The position numbers and the translations under genes are program-made. Source: Symsagittifera roscoffensis (Eukaryota; Xenacoelomorpha; Acoela; Convolutidae). From it: 64,000 nucleotides of DNA. The stretch spans positions 9,716,670 through 9,780,669 of the forward strand of contig NC_087062.1 in the NCBI RefSeq assembly GCF_963678635.1, written 5' to 3'. The notes under the pieces were generated by a model. That model had not been told where the DNA came from. It searched no databases and saw nothing but the letters and a program-made list of their open reading frames with translations. Below, one piece after another: positions 33,881-48,560 of this stretch; position 1 is the stretch's first letter, and each line of letters starts with the position of its first letter.

Positions 33881-36800
33881 TCGAGAAATAGCAACACGCC
33901 GACCAAAAATTTCTCTGGAGACTCTAGTCTGCTCTCGAGAACCAGCCACATTCGGACCAAAGACTGCTCTCGAGACTGTAGACTGCACTCGAGAACTGGC
34001 CACACGCCGAACAAAAAGCGTTCTGTAGAATGTATTCTGCATTCGAGAACCAACCAAACTCAGACTAAAAACTGCTCTGTAGATTGTACTCTGCTCATGC
34101 GAACTGGCCACACACTGAACCAAAGTTACTCGGAGACTGTAGTCTGCACATAATAACAAGCCACAGGCCGACCAAAAACTGCTCTGTAGACTGTAGTCTG
34201 CACTCGACAACCAGCCACACTCCGACCAAAAATAGCTCTAGAATCGGTAGTCTCGTCTCGAGAAACAGCCACACTCGGACCAAAAACTACTCTGTAGACT
34301 GTAGACTGCTCTCTAGATTGGGCACACGCTGATCCAAAACTGCTCTGGAGACTGTAGTCTGCTCTCGAGAAATAGCCACCCTCCGGCCAAAAACTGGTCT
34401 GGTGACTGTAGTCTGCTCTCGTGAAATAGCCAATATGCCGACCAAAAACTGCTCTGTAGAGTGTAGTATGCACTTGAGAAGCAACCAAACTCAGACTAAA
34501 AACTGCTCTGTAGACTGTACTCTGCCCGTGCGAACTGGCCACACGCTGAACCAGAGTTACTCGGAGACTGTAGTCTGCACATAATAACAAGCCACACGTC
34601 GACCAAAAACTGCTCTGTGAAATTAAAACTGCTTTCGAGAAAAGACCTCGCGCCGGCCAAAAACTGAACTGGAGGTGGTAGTTTGCTCTCGAGAACCAGC
34701 CACACTCGGACCAAAAACTACTTTGAAGACTGTAGACTGCTCTCGAGATTTGGACACACGATGACCCAGAACTGCTCTGGAGACTGTAGTCTGCTCTCGA
34801 GAAATAGCAACACGCCGACCAAAAACTTCTCTGGAGACTCTAGTCTGCTCTCGAGAACCAGCCACATTCGGACCAAAGACTGCTCTCGAGACTGTAGACT
34901 GCACTCGAGAACTGGCCACACGCCGACCAAAAACTGCTCTGTAGAATGTATTCTGCATTCGAGAACCAACCAAACTCAGACTAAAAACTGCTCTGTAGAT
35001 TGTAATCTGCTCTTGCGAACTGGCCACACACTGAACCAAAGTTACTCGGAGACTGTAGTCTGCACATAATAACAAGCCACACGTCGATCAAAAACTGCTC
35101 TGTGAACTTAAAACTGCTCTAGAGAAAAGACCTCGCGCCGGCCAAAAACTGAACTGGAGGTGGTAGTCTCCTCTCGAGAAACAGCCACACTCGGACAAAA
35201 AACTACTCTGTAGACTGAAGACTGCTCTCGAGATTGGGCACACGCTGATCCAAAACTGCCCTGGAGACTGTAGTCTGCTCTCGAGAATAAGCCACACTCC
35301 TACCAAAAACTGGTCTGGTGACTGTAGTATGCTCTCGTGAAATAGCCAATATGCCGACCAAAAACTGCTCTGTAGAGTGTAGTATGCACTTGAGAAGCAA
35401 CCAAACTCAGACTAAAAACTGCTCTGTATACTGTACTCTGTTCGTGCGAACTGGCCACACGCTGAACCAGAGTTACTCGGAGACTGTAGTCTGCACATAA
35501 TAACAAGCCACACGTCGACCAAAAACTGCTCTGTGAACTTAAAACTGCTCTCGAGAAATGATCTCGCGCCGGCCAAAAACTGAAAACTGAACTGGAGGTG
35601 GTAGTTTGCTCTCGAGAACCAGCCACAATCCGACCAAAAACAGCACTAGACTCGGTATTCTCCTCTCGAGATCCAGCCACACTCGGACCAAAAACTACTA
35701 TGAAGACTGTAGACTGCTCTCGAGATTTGGACACACGATGACCCAGAACTGCTCTGGAGACTGTAGTCTGCTCTCGAGAAATAGCAACACGCCGACCAAA
35801 AATTTCTCTGGAGACTCTAGTCTGCTCTCAAGAACCAGCCACACTCGGACCAAAGACTGCTCTCGAGACTGTAGACTGCACTCGAGAACTGGCCACACGC
35901 CGAAAAAAATACTCTATTCTGCATTCGAGAACCAACCAAACTTAGACTAAAAACTGCTCTGTAGATTGTACTCTGCTCTTTCGAACTGGCCACACACTGA
36001 ACCAGAGTTACTCGGAGACTGTAGTCTGCACATAATAACAAGCCACACGTCGACCAAAAACTGCTCTGTGAAATTAAAACTGCTTTCGAGAAAAGACCTC
36101 GCGCCGGCCAAAAACTGAACTGGAGGTGGTAGTTTGCTCTCGAGAACCAGCCACAATCCGACCAAAAACAGCACTAGACTCGGTATTCTCCTCTCGAGAT
36201 CCAGCCACACTCGGACCAAAAACTACTATGAAGACTGTAGACTGCTCTCGAGATTTGGACACACGATGACCCAGAACTGCTCTGGAGACTGTAGTCTGCT
36301 CTCGAGAAATAGCAACACGCCGACCAAAAATTTCTCTGGAGACTCTAGTCTGCTCTCGAGAACCAGCCACACTCGGACCAAAGACTGCTCTCGAGACTGT
36401 AGACTGCACTCGAGAACTGGCCACACGCCGAAAAAAATACTCTATTCTGCATTCGAGAACCAACCAAACTTAGACTAAAAACTGCTCTGTAGATTGTACT
36501 CTGCTCTTTCGAACTGGCCACACACTGAACCAAAGTTACTCGGAGACTGTAGTCTGCACATAATAACAAGCCTCAGGCCGACCAAAAACTGCACTGAAGA
36601 CTGTAGTCTGCAATCGACAACCAACCACACGCCGACCAAAAACTGCTCTGTAGACTGTAATCTGTTCTCGAGAACTGGCCAAACGCTGAACCAGAGTTAC
36701 TCGGAGACTGTAGTCTGCACATAATAACAAGCCACACGTCGACCAAAAACTGCTCTGTGAAATTAAAACTGCTTTCGAGAAAAGACCTCGCGCCGGCCAA

Positions 36801-38270
36801 AAACTGAACTGGAGGTGGTAGTTTGCTCTCGAGAACCAGCCACACTCGGACCAAAAACTACTTTGAAGACTGTAGACTGCTCTCGAGATTTGGACACACG
36901 ATGACCCAGAACTGCTCTGGAGACTGTAGTCTGCTCTCGAGAAATAGCAACACGCCGACCAAAAACTTCTCTGGAGACTCTAGTCTGCTCTCGAGAACCA
37001 GCCACATTCGGACCAAAGACTGCTCTCGAGACTGTAGACTGCACTCGAGAACTGGCCACACGCCGACCAAAAACTGCTCTGTAGAATGTATTCTGCATTC
37101 GAGAACCAACCAAACTCAGACTAAAAACTGCTCTGTAGATTGTAATCTGCTCTTGCGAACTGGCCACACACTGAACCAAAGTTACTCGGAGACTGTAGTC
37201 GGCACATAATAACAAGCCACACGTCGATCAAAAACTGCTCTGTGAACTTAAAACTGCTCTAGAGAAAAGACCTCGCGCCGGCCAAAAACTGAACTGGAGG
37301 TGGTAGTCTCCTCTCGAGAAACAGCCACACTCGGACAAAAAACTACTCTGTAGACTGAAGACTGCTCTCGAGATTGGGCACACGCTGATCCAAAACTGCC
37401 CTGGAGACTGTAGTCTGCTCTCGAGAATAAGCCACACTCCTACCAAAAACTGGTCTGGTGACTGTAGTATGCTCTCGTGAAATAGCCAATATGCCGACCA
37501 AAAACTGCTCTGTAGAGTGTAGTATGCACTTGAGAAGCAACCAAACTCAGACTAAAAACTGCTCTGTATACTGTACTCTGTTCGTGCGAACTGGCCACAC
37601 GCTGAACCAGAGTTACTCGGAGACTGTAGTTTGCACATAATAACAAGCCACACGTCGACCAAAAACTGCTCTGTGAACTTAAAACTGCTCTCGAGAAATG
37701 ATCTCGCGCCGGCCAAAAACTGAAAACTGAACTGGAGGTGGTAGTTTGCTCTCGAGAACCAGCCACAATCCGACCAAAAACAGCACTAGACTCGGTATTC
37801 TCCTCTCGAGATCCAGCCACACTCGGACCAAAAACTACTATGAAGACTGTAGACTGCTCTCGAGATTTGGACACACGATGACCCAGAACTGCTCTGGAGA
37901 CTGTAGTCTGCTCTCGAGAAATAGCAACACGCCGACCAAAAATTTCTCTGGAGACTCTAGTCTGCTCTCAAGAACCAGCCACACTCGGACCAAAGACTGC
38001 TCTCGAGACTGTAGACTGCACTCGAGAACTGGCCACACGCCGAAAAAAATACTCTATTCTGCATTCGAGAACCAACCAAACTTAGACTAAAAACTGCTCT
38101 GTAGATTGTACTCTGCTCTTTCGAACTGGCCACACACTGAACCAGAGTTACTCGGAGACTGTAGTCTGCACATAATAACAAGCCACACGTCGACCAAAAA
38201 CTGCTCTGTGAACTTAAAACTGCTCTCGAGAAATGACCTCGCGTCGGCCAAAAACTGAAAACTGAACTGG
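33350..38270 (+). repeat. Satellite blocks with 916-bp and 2,140-bp offsets
   Basis: The GTGAAATAGCCAATATGCCG variant recurs at about 34420, 35337 and 37477: steps of 916 and 2,140 bp. The block 34590-36130 is repeated almost exactly at 36730-38270. A nested 528/535-bp step joins 35606 to 36134 and 37746 to 38281; it carries the AAAAAAATACTCTATTCTGC deletion variant. Confidence 0.75.
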
Positions 38271-41200
38271 AGGTGGTAGTTTGCTCTCGAGAACCAGCCA
38301 CAATCCGACCAAAAACAGCACTAGACTCTGTATTCTCCTCTCGAGATCCAGCCACACTCGGACCAAAAACTACTATGAAGACTGTAGACTGCTCTCGAGA
38401 TTTGGACACACGATGACCCAGAACTGCTCTGGAGACTGTAGTCTGCTCTCGAGAAATAGCAACACGCCGACCAAAAATTTCTCTGAGACTCTAGTCTGCT
38501 CTCGAGAACCAGCCACACTCGGACCAAAGACTGCTCTCGAGACTGTAGACTGCACTCGAGAACTGGCCACACGCCGAAAAAAATACTCTATTCTGCATTC
38601 GAGAACCAACCAAACTTAGACTAAAAACTGCTCTGTAGATTGTACTCTGCTCTTTCGAACTGGCCACACACTGAACCAAAGTTACTCGGAGACTGTAGTC
38701 TGCACATAATAACAAGCCTCAGGCCGACCAAAAACTGCACTGAAGACTGTAGTCTGCAATCGACAACCAACCACACGCCGACCAAAAACTGCTCTGTAGA
38801 CTGTAACCTGTTCTCGAGAACTGGTCACACGCTGACCCACAATTGCTCTGTAGACTGTAGTCTGCACTCGATAACCAACCACTCCCAGAGCAAAAACTGC
38901 TTTGTAGAATGAAGTCTGCTCTCGAAAACTGGCCACACCCTGAACCAAAATTGCTCCGGAGAATGTTGTCTGCTCTCGAAAACAAGCTAGACTCGGACCA
39001 AAAACTGCTCTGTAGTCTGTAGTGTGCACTTGAGAACTGACTGGTGAAACGCTAATCAAAAACTGCTCTGGAAACTGTACTCTGCGCTCGAGAACCAGCC
39101 ACACGCCGACCAAAAATTGCTCTGAAGGCTGTAGTCTGTTCTCGAGAACCAGCCACACGCCGACCAAAAACTGCTCTGTAGACTGTAGTCTCCACTTGAG
39201 AACTAGCCAAACGCCGATCTAAAACTGCTCTGTAGACTGTAGTCTGCTCTCGAGAACTGGCCATACTGACCCAAAATTACTCTGAGGACTGTAATATGTC
39301 CTCAACAACCAGCCACGCGCCGATCAAAAACTGTTCTGTAGTGTGTAATCTGCTCTCGAGAACTGGCCACACGCTGAACCAAAATTACTCGGAGTCTGTA
39401 GTCTGCACACAATAACAAGCCACAGGCCGACCAAAAACTGCGCTCTAGACTGTTGCTAGACGAAAGTTGCTCTGGAGACTGTAGTCTGCACTCGAGAACC
39501 AACCACACGCAGAGCGAAAACTGCTCTGTAGATTTTAATCTGCTTTCGGGAACTGGCCACTCGCTGAAACAAAATTTTCCTAGAGACTGTAGTCTGCGTT
39601 CGAGAGCAAGCCACACGCCGACCAAAAACTGCTTTGTAGTCCGTAGTCTGCTCTCGAGAAGTGACACGCGTTGAACCAAAGTGGCTCTGGAGACTGTAGT
39701 CTGCACTCGAGAACCAGCCGCAGGCCGGTCGACCAAAAACTGCTCTGTAGACTGTAATCTGTTCTCGAGAACTGGTCACACGCTGACCCACAATTGCTCT
39801 GTAGGCTGTAGTCTGCACCCGACAACCAGCCACACGCCGACCAAAAACTGCTCTGTAGACTGTAGTCTGCACTTGAGAACTGGCCTCACGCTGAACGAAA
39901 ATTGCTCTGGAGACTGTAGTCTGCACTCGAGAACCAACCACACGCAGACCGAAAACTGCTCTGTAAATTTTAGTGTCCTCTCGAGAACCAGCCACACTCG
40001 GACCAAAAACTACTATGAAGACTGTAGACTGCTCTCGAGATTTGGACACACGATGACCCAGAACTGCTCTGGAGACTGTAGTCTGCTCTCGAGAAAATGC
40101 AACACGCCGACCAAAAACTTCTCTGGAGACTGTAGTCTGCTCTCGAGAAAAAGCCACTCGCCGACCAAAAATTTCTCTGGAGACTCTAGTCTGCTCTCGA
40201 GAACAAGCCACACTCCGACCAAAAACTGCTCTGTAGACTGTAGACTGCGCTCGAGAACTGGCCACACGCCGACCAAAAACTTCTCTGTAGACTGTAGTCT
40301 GCACTTGAGAACTGGTTAAACGCCGATCTAAAACTGTTTTGTAGACTGTAGTCTGCTCGCAAGAACTGGCCACACTGACCCAAAAATTCTCTGAGGACTG
40401 TAATATGTTCTCAACAACCAGCCACACGCCGATCAAAAATTGTTCTGTAGTGTGTAATCTGCTCTCGAGAACTGGCCTCACGCTGAACGAAAGTTGCTCT
40501 GGAGACTGTAGTCTGCACTCCAGAACCAACCACACGCAGAGCGAAAACTGCTCTGTAGATTTTAGTCTGCTTTCGGGAACTGGCCACTCGCTGAAACAAA
40601 ATTTTCCTAGAGACTGTAGTCTGCGTTCGAGAGCAAGCCACACGCCGACCAAAAACTGCTTTGTAGTCCGTAGTCTGCTCTCGAGAAGTGACACGCGTTG
40701 AACCAAAGTGGCTCTGGAGACTGTAGTCTGCACTCGAGAACCAGCCGCAGGCCGGTCGACCAAAAACTGCTCTGTAGACTGTACTCTTTTCTCGAGAACT
40801 GGTCACACGCTGACCCACGATTTCTCTGTAGACTGTAGTCTGCACCCTACAACCAGCCACACGCCGACCAAAAACAGCTTTAGAGTCGGTAGTCTCCTCT
40901 CGAGAACCAGCCACACTCGGACCAAAAATTACTCTGTAGACTGTAGACAGCTCTCGAGATTTGGCCACACGCTGACCCAGAACAGCTCTGGAGACTATAG
41001 TCTGCTCTCGAGAAATAGCCACACGCCGACCAAAAACTTCTCTGGAGACTGTAGTCTGCTCTCGATAAAAAAACACTCGCCGACCAAAAATTTCTCTGGA
41101 GACTCTAGTCTGCTCTCGAGAACCAGTCACACTCGGACTAAAAACTGCTCTGTAGATTGAGACTGCGCTCGAGAACCAGCCATACGCCGACCAAAAACTG

Positions 41201-41479
41201 CTCTGTAGACTGTAGTCTGCTTTCGGGAACTGGCCACTCGCTGAAACAAAATTTTCCTGTAGACTGAAGTCTGCACCCGAAAACCAGCCAGACGCCGACC
41301 AAAAACTGCTCTGTAGACTGTAAGTGCTCTCGAGAACCAGCCATACGCCGACCAAAAACTGCTCTGTAGACTGTAGTCTGCTCTTGAGAACTGGCCAAAC
41401 GCAGATCTAAAACTGCTCTGTAGACTGTAGTCTGCTCGCGAGAACTGGCCACACTGACCCAAAATTACTCTGAGGACTG

Positions 41480-44400
41480 TAATATGTCCTCAACAACCAG
41501 CCACACGCCGATCAAAAACTGTTCTGTAGTGTGTAATCTGCACTCGAGAACCAATCACACGCAGACCGAAAACTGCTCTGTAGTTTTTAGTCTGCTTTCG
41601 GGAACTGGCCACTCGCTGAAACAAAATTTTCTTAGAGACTGCAGTCTGCGTTCGAGAGCGAGCCCGACGCCGACCAAAAACTGCTCTGTAGTCTGTAGTC
41701 TGCTCTCGAGAAGTGGCACGCGCTGAACCAAAGTGGCTCTGGAGACTGTAGTCTGCACTCGAGAACCAGCTGCAGGCCGGTCGACAAAAAACTGCTCTGT
41801 AGACTGTCAAGTGCTCTCGAGAACTGGCCACACACTGACCCACAATTGCTCTGTAGACTGTAGTCTGCACCCGACAACCAGCCACACGTCGACCAAAAAC
41901 TGCTCTGTAGAATGTAAAGTGCTCTCGAGAACTGGCAACACACCGACCAAAAACTGAACTGGAGATTGCAGTCTGCTCTCGAGAACCAGCCACACTCCGA
42001 CAAAAAACAGCTTTAGAGTCGGTAGTTTCCTCTCGAGAACGAGCCACACTCGGACCAAAAACTACTCTGTAGACTGTAGACTGCTCTCGAGATTTGGCCA
42101 CACGCTGACCCAGAACTGCTCTATAGACTATAGTCTGCTCTCGAGAAATAGCCACACGCCGACCAAAAACTTCTCTGGAGACTGTAGTCTGCTCTCGAGA
42201 AAAAGCCACTCGCCGACCCAAAATTATTCTGAGGACTGTAATATGTCCTCAACAACCAGCCACACGCCGATCAAAAACTGTTCTGTAGTGTGTAATCTGC
42301 TCTCGAGAACTGGCCTCACGCTGAACGAAAATTGCTCCGGAGACTGTAGTCTGCACTAAAGAACCAACCACACGCAGACCGAAAACTACTCTGTAGTTTT
42401 TAATCTGCTTTCGGGAACTGGCCACTCGCTGACACAAAATTTTCTTAGAGACTGCAGTCTGCGTTCGAGAGCAAGCCACACGCCGACCAAAACTGCTTTG
42501 TAGTCTGTAGTCTGCTCTCGAGAAGTGGCACGCGCTGAACCCAAGTGGCTCTGGAGACTGTAGTCTGCACTCGAGAACCAGCTGCAGGCCGGTCGACCAA
42601 AAACTGCTCTGTAGACTGTGAAGTGCTCTCGAGAACTGGCCACACGCTGACCCACAATTGCTCTGTAGACTGTAGTCTGCACCCGACAACCAGCCACACG
42701 CCGACCAAAAACTGCTCTGTAGAATGTAAAGTGCTCTCGAGAACTGGCAACACACCGACCAAAAACTGAACTGGAGATTGCAGTCTGCTCTCGAGAACCA
42801 GCCACACTCCGACAAAAAACAGCTTTAGAGTCGGTAGTTTCCTCTCGAGAACGAGCCACACTCGGACCAAAAACTACTCTGTAGACTGTAGACTGCTCTC
42901 GAGATTTGGCCACACGCTGACCCAGAACTGCTCTATAGACTATAGTCTGCTCTCGAGAAAGAGCCACACGCCGACCAAAAACTTCTCTGGAGACTGTAGT
43001 CTGCTCTCGAGAAAAAGCCACTCGCCGACCCAAAATTACTTTGAGGACTGTAATATGTCCTCAACAACCAGCCACACGCCGATCAAAAATTGTTCTGTAG
43101 TGTGTAATCTGCTCTCGAGAACTGGCCTCACGCTGAACGAAAGTTGCTCTGGAGACTGTAGTCTGCACTCCAGAACCAACCACACGCAGAGCGAAAACTG
43201 CTCTGTAGATTTTAGTCTGCTTTCGGGAACTGGCCACTCGCTGAAACAAAATTTTCCTATAGACTGTAGTCTGCATTCGAGAGCAAGCCACACGCCGACC
43301 AAAAACTGCTCTGTAGTCTGTACTCTTTTCTCGAGAACTGGTCACACGCTGACCTACGATTGCTCTGTAGACTGAAGTCTGCACCCGAAAACCAGCCAGA
43401 CGCCGACCAAAAACTGCTCTGTAGACTGTAAGTGCTCTCGAGAACCAGCCATACGCCGACCAAAAACTGCTCTGTAGACTGTAGTCTGCTCTTGAGAACT
43501 GGCCAAACGCCGATCTAAAACTGCTCTGTAGACTGTAGTCTGCTCGCGAGAACTGGCCACACTGACCCAAAATTACTCTGAGGACTGTAATATGTCCTCA
43601 ACAACCAGCCACACGCCGATCAAAAACTGTTCTGTAGTGTGTAATCTGCTCTCGAGAACTGTCCTCACGCTGAACGAAAATTGCTCCGGAGACTGTAGTC
43701 TGCACTCGAGAACCAACCACACGCAGACCGAAAACTGCTCTGTAGTTTTTAGTCTGCTTTCGGGAACTGGCCACTCGCTGAAACAAAATTTTCTTAGAGA
43801 CTGCAGTCTGCGTTCGAGACCGAGCCACACGCCGACCAAAAACTGCTCTGTAGTCTGTAGTCTGCTCTCGAGAAGTGGCACGCGCTGAACCAAAGTGGCT
43901 CTGGAGACTGTAGTCTGCACTCGAGAACCAGCTGCAGGCCGGTCGACAAAAAACTGCTCTGTAGACTGTGAAGTGCTCTCGAGAACTGGCCACACACTGA
44001 CCCACAATTGCTCTGTAGACTGTAGTCTGCACCCGACAACCAGCCACACGCCGACCAAAAACTGCTCTGTAGAATGTAAAGTGCTCTCGAGAACTGGCAA
44101 CACACCGACCAAAAACTGAACTGGAGATTGCAGTCTGCTCTCGAGAACCAGCCACACTCCGACAAAAAACAGCTTTAGAGTCGGTAGTTTCCTCTCGAGA
44201 ACGAGCCACACTCGGACCAAAAACTACTCTGTAGACTGTAGACTGCTCTCGAGATTTGGCCACACGCTGACCCAGAACTGCTCTATAGACTATAGTCTGC
44301 TCTCGAGAAATAGCCACACGCCGACCAAAAACTTCTCTGGAGACTGTAGTCTGCTCTCGAGAAAAAGCCACTCGCCGACCCAAAATTACTCTGAGGACTG

Positions 44401-45100
44401 TAATATGTCCTCAACAACCAGCCACACGCCGATCAAAAACTGTTCTGTAGTGTGTAATCTGCTCTCGAGAACTGGCCTCACGCTGAACGAAAATTGCTCC
44501 GGAGACTGTAGTCTGCACTAAAGAACCAACCACACGCAGACCGAAAACTACTCTGTAGTTTTTAATCTGCTTTCGGGAACTGGCCACTCGCTGAAACAAA
44601 ATTTTCTTAGAGACTGCAGTCTGGGTTCGAGAGCAAGCCACACGCCGACCAAAAACTGCTCTGTAGTCTGTAGTCTGCTCTCGAGAAGTGGCACGCGCTG
44701 AACCAAAGTGGCTCTGGAGACTGTAGTCTGCACTCGAGAACCAGCTGCAGGCCGGTCGACCAAAAACTGCTCTGTAGACTGTGAAGTGCTCTCGAGAACT
44801 GGCCTCACGCTGACCCACAATTGCTCTGTAGGCTGTAGTCTGCACCCGACAACCAGCCACACGCCGACCAAAAACTGCTCTGTAGAATGTAAAGTGCTCT
44901 CGAGAACTGGCAACACACCGACCAAAAACTGAACTGGAGATTGCAGTCTGCTCTCGAGAACCAGCCACACTCCGACAAAAAACAGCTTTAGAGTCGGTAG
45001 TTTCCTCTCGTGAACGAGCCACACTCGGACCAAAAACTACTCTGTAGACTGTAGACTGCTCTCGAGATTTGGCCACACGCTGACCCAGAACTGCTCTGGA
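41480..45100 (+). repeat. Satellite blocks with 812-bp and 2,162-bp offsets
   Basis: A distinctive monomer with CAGCTGCAGGCCGGTCGAC appears at about 41766, 42578, 43928 and 44741: steps of 812, 1,350 and 813 bp. 41480-43030 and 43640-45100 are copies 2,162 bp apart. The related CAGCCGCAGGCCGGTCGAC lies at about 31265, 39716 and 40743. Confidence 0.75.
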
Positions 45101-47369
45101 GACTATAGTCTGATCTCGAGAAATAGCCACACGCCGACCAAAAACTTCTCTGGATACTGTAGTCTGCTCTCGAGAAAAAGCCTTTCGCCGACCAAAAATT
45201 TCTCTGGAGACCCTAGTCTGCTCTCGAGAACCAGCCACACTCGGACCAAAAACTGCTGTGTAGACTGTAGACTGCGCTCGAGAACTGGCCACACGCCGAC
45301 CAAAAACTGCTCTATAGAATATAGTTTGCACTCGAGAACCAGCCACAAGCCGACCAAAAACTTCTCCGGAGACTGTAGTCTGCTCTCGAGAAAAAGCCAC
45401 TCGCCGATCAAAAATTTCTCTGGAGACTCTAGTCTGCTCTCGAGAACCAGCCACACTCATACCAAAAACTGCTCTGTAGACTGTAGACTGCACTCGAGAA
45501 CTGGCCACACGCCGACCAAAAACTGCTCTGTAGAATGTGCTCTGCTCGCGACAACTGGCCACACGCTGAACCAAATTTACTCGGAAACTGTAGTCTGCAC
45601 ATAATAACAAGCCACAGGCCGACCAAAAACTGCTCTGTAGACTGTAGTCTGCACTCGACAACCAGCCACAAGTCGACCAAAAACTGCTCTGTGAACTGTA
45701 AACTGCTCTCGAGAAATGGCCTCGCGCCGGGCAAAAACTGAACTGGAGGATGTAGTTTGCTCTCGAGAACTAGCCACACTCCCACCAAAAACAGCACTAG
45801 ACTCGGTAGTCTCCTCTCGAGAACCAGCCACACTCGGACCAAAAACTACTCTCGAGACTGTAGACTGCACTCGAGAACTGGCCACACGCCGAACAAAAAC
45901 TGCTCTGTAAAATGTAGTCTGCATTCGAGAACCAACCAAACTCAGACTAAAAACTGCCCTGTAGATTGTACTCTGCTCGCGCGAACTGGCCGCACGCTGA
46001 ACCAAATTTACTCGGAGATTGCAGTCTGCACATAATAACAAGCCACTGGCCGACCAAAAACTGCTCTGAAGACTGTAGTCTGCACTCGATAACCAGCCAC
46101 ACACCGACCAAAAACTGCTCTGTAGACTGTAATCTGTTCTCGAGAACTGGTCACACGCTGACCCACAATTTCTCTGTAGACTGTAGTCTGCACCCGACAA
46201 CCAGCCACACGCCGACCAAAAACTGCTCTGTAGAATGTGAAGTGCTCTCGAGAACTGGCAACACACCGACCAAAAACTGAACTGGAGATTGCAGTCTGCT
46301 CTCGAGAACCAGCCACCCTCCGACAAAAAACAGCTTTAGAGTCGGTAGTCTCCTCTCCAGAATCAGCCACACTCGGATCAAAAACTACTCTGTAGACTGT
46401 AGACTGCTCTCGAGATTTGGCCACATGCTGACCCAGAACAGCTCTGGAGACTATAGTCTGCTCTCGAGAAATAGCCACACGCCGACCAAAAACTTCTCTG
46501 GAGACTGTAGACTGCGCTCGAGAACTGGCCACACGCCGACCAAAAACTGCTCTGTAGAATGCAGTATGCACCCGAGAAGCAACCAAACTCAGACTAAAAA
46601 CTGCTCTGTAGACTGTAGTCTGCTCGCGCGAACTGGCCACACGCTGAACCAGAGTTACTCGGAGACTGTATTCTGCACATAATAACAAGCCACAGGCCGA
46701 CCAAAAACTACTGCTCTGTAGACTCTAGTCTGCTCTCGAGAACCAGCCACGCTCGGACCAAAAACTGCTCTCGAGATTGTAGACTGCACTCGAGAACTGG
46801 CCACACGCCGAACAGAAACTGCTCTGTAGAATGTAGTCTGCATTCGAGAACCAACCAAACTCAGACTAAAAACTGCTCTGTAGATTGTACTCTGCTCGCG
46901 CGAACTGGCCACACGCTGAACCAAAGTTACTCGGAGATTGAAGTCTGCACATAATAACAAGCCACATGCCGACCAAAAACTGCTCTGAAGACTGTAGTCT
47001 GCACTCGACAACCAGCCACACGCCGACCAAAAACTGCTCTGTAGACTGTAATCTGTTCTCGAGAACTGGTTACACGCTGACCCACAATTGCTCTGTAGGC
47101 TGTAGTCTGCACCCGACAACCAGCCACACGCCGACCAAAAACTGCTCTGTAGACTGTAAAGTGCTCTCGAGAACTGGCAACACACCGATCAAAAACTGAA
47201 CTGGAGATTGCAGTCTGCTCTCGAGAACCAGCCACACTCCGACCAAAAAAAGCTTTAGAGTCGGTAGTCTCGTCTCGAGAACCAGCCACACTCGGACCAA
47301 AAGTTACTCTGTAGACTGTAGACTGCTCTCGAGATTTGGCCACACGCTGATCCAGAACAGCTCTGGAGA

Positions 47370-48560
47370 CTATAGTCTGCTCTCGAGAAATAGACCACGC
47401 CGACCAAAAACTTCTCTGGAGACTGTAGTCTGCTCTCGAGAAAAAGCCACTCGCCGACCAAAAATTTCTCTGGAGACTCTAGTCTGCTCTCGAGAACCAG
47501 CCACACTCGGACCAAAAACTGCTCTGTAGACTGTAGACTGCGCTCGAGAACTGGCCACATGCCGACCAAAAACTGCTCCGTAGAATGTAGTCTGCACTCG
47601 AGAAGCAACCAAACTCAGAATAAAAACTGCTCTGTAGATTGTACTCTGCTCGCGCGAACTGACGAAACGCTGAACCAGAGTTACTCGGAGATTGTGGTCT
47701 GCACATAATAACAAGCCACAGGCCGACCAAAAACTGATCTGTAGACTGTAGTCTGCACTCGACAACCAGCCACACGCCGACCAAAAACTGCTCTGTAGAC
47801 TGTAAACTGCTCTCGAGAACTGATCACACGCTGACCCACAATTTCTCTGTAGACTGTAGTCTGCACCCGACAACCAGCCACACGCCGACCAAAAACAGCT
47901 TTAGAGTCGGTAGTCTTCTCTCAAGAACCAGCCACACTCGGACCAAAAACTACTCTGTAGACTGTAGACAGCTCTCGAGGTTTGGCCACACGCTGACCCA
48001 GAGCAGCTCTGGAGACTATAGTCTGCTCTCGAGAAATAGCCACACGCCGACCAAAAATTTCTCTGGAGACTCTAGTCTGCTCTCGAGAACCAGCCACACT
48101 CGGACCAAAAACTGCTCTGTAGACTGTAGACTGCGCTCGAGAACTGGCCACAGGCCGACCAAAAACTGCTCCGTAGAATGTAGTCTGCACTCGAGAAGCA
48201 ACCAAACTCAGAATAAAAACTGCTCTGTAGATTGTACTCTGCTCGCGCGAACTGACGAAACGCTGAACCAGAGTTACTCGGAGACTGTGGTCTGCACATA
48301 ATAACAAGCCACAGGCCGACCAAAAACTGATCTGTAGACTGTAGTCTGCACTCGACAACCAGCCACACGCCGACCAAAAACTGCTCTGTAGACTGTAAAC
48401 TGCTCTCGAGAACTGATCACACGCTGACCCACAATTTCTCTGTAGACTGTAGTCTGCACCCGACAACCAGCCACACGCCGACCAAAAACAGCTTTAGAGT
48501 CGGTAGTCTTCTCTCGAGAACCAGCCACACTCGGACCAAAAACTACTCTGTAGACTGTAG
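47370..48560 (+). repeat. Satellite 593-bp tandem blocks (11-mer)
   Basis: 47479-47960 and 48072-48560 are nearly identical at a 593-bp offset. Both carry GAACTGACGAAACGCTGAAC and TCTCGAGGTTTGG-type variants, or leave them at the block edge. Confidence 0.7.
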
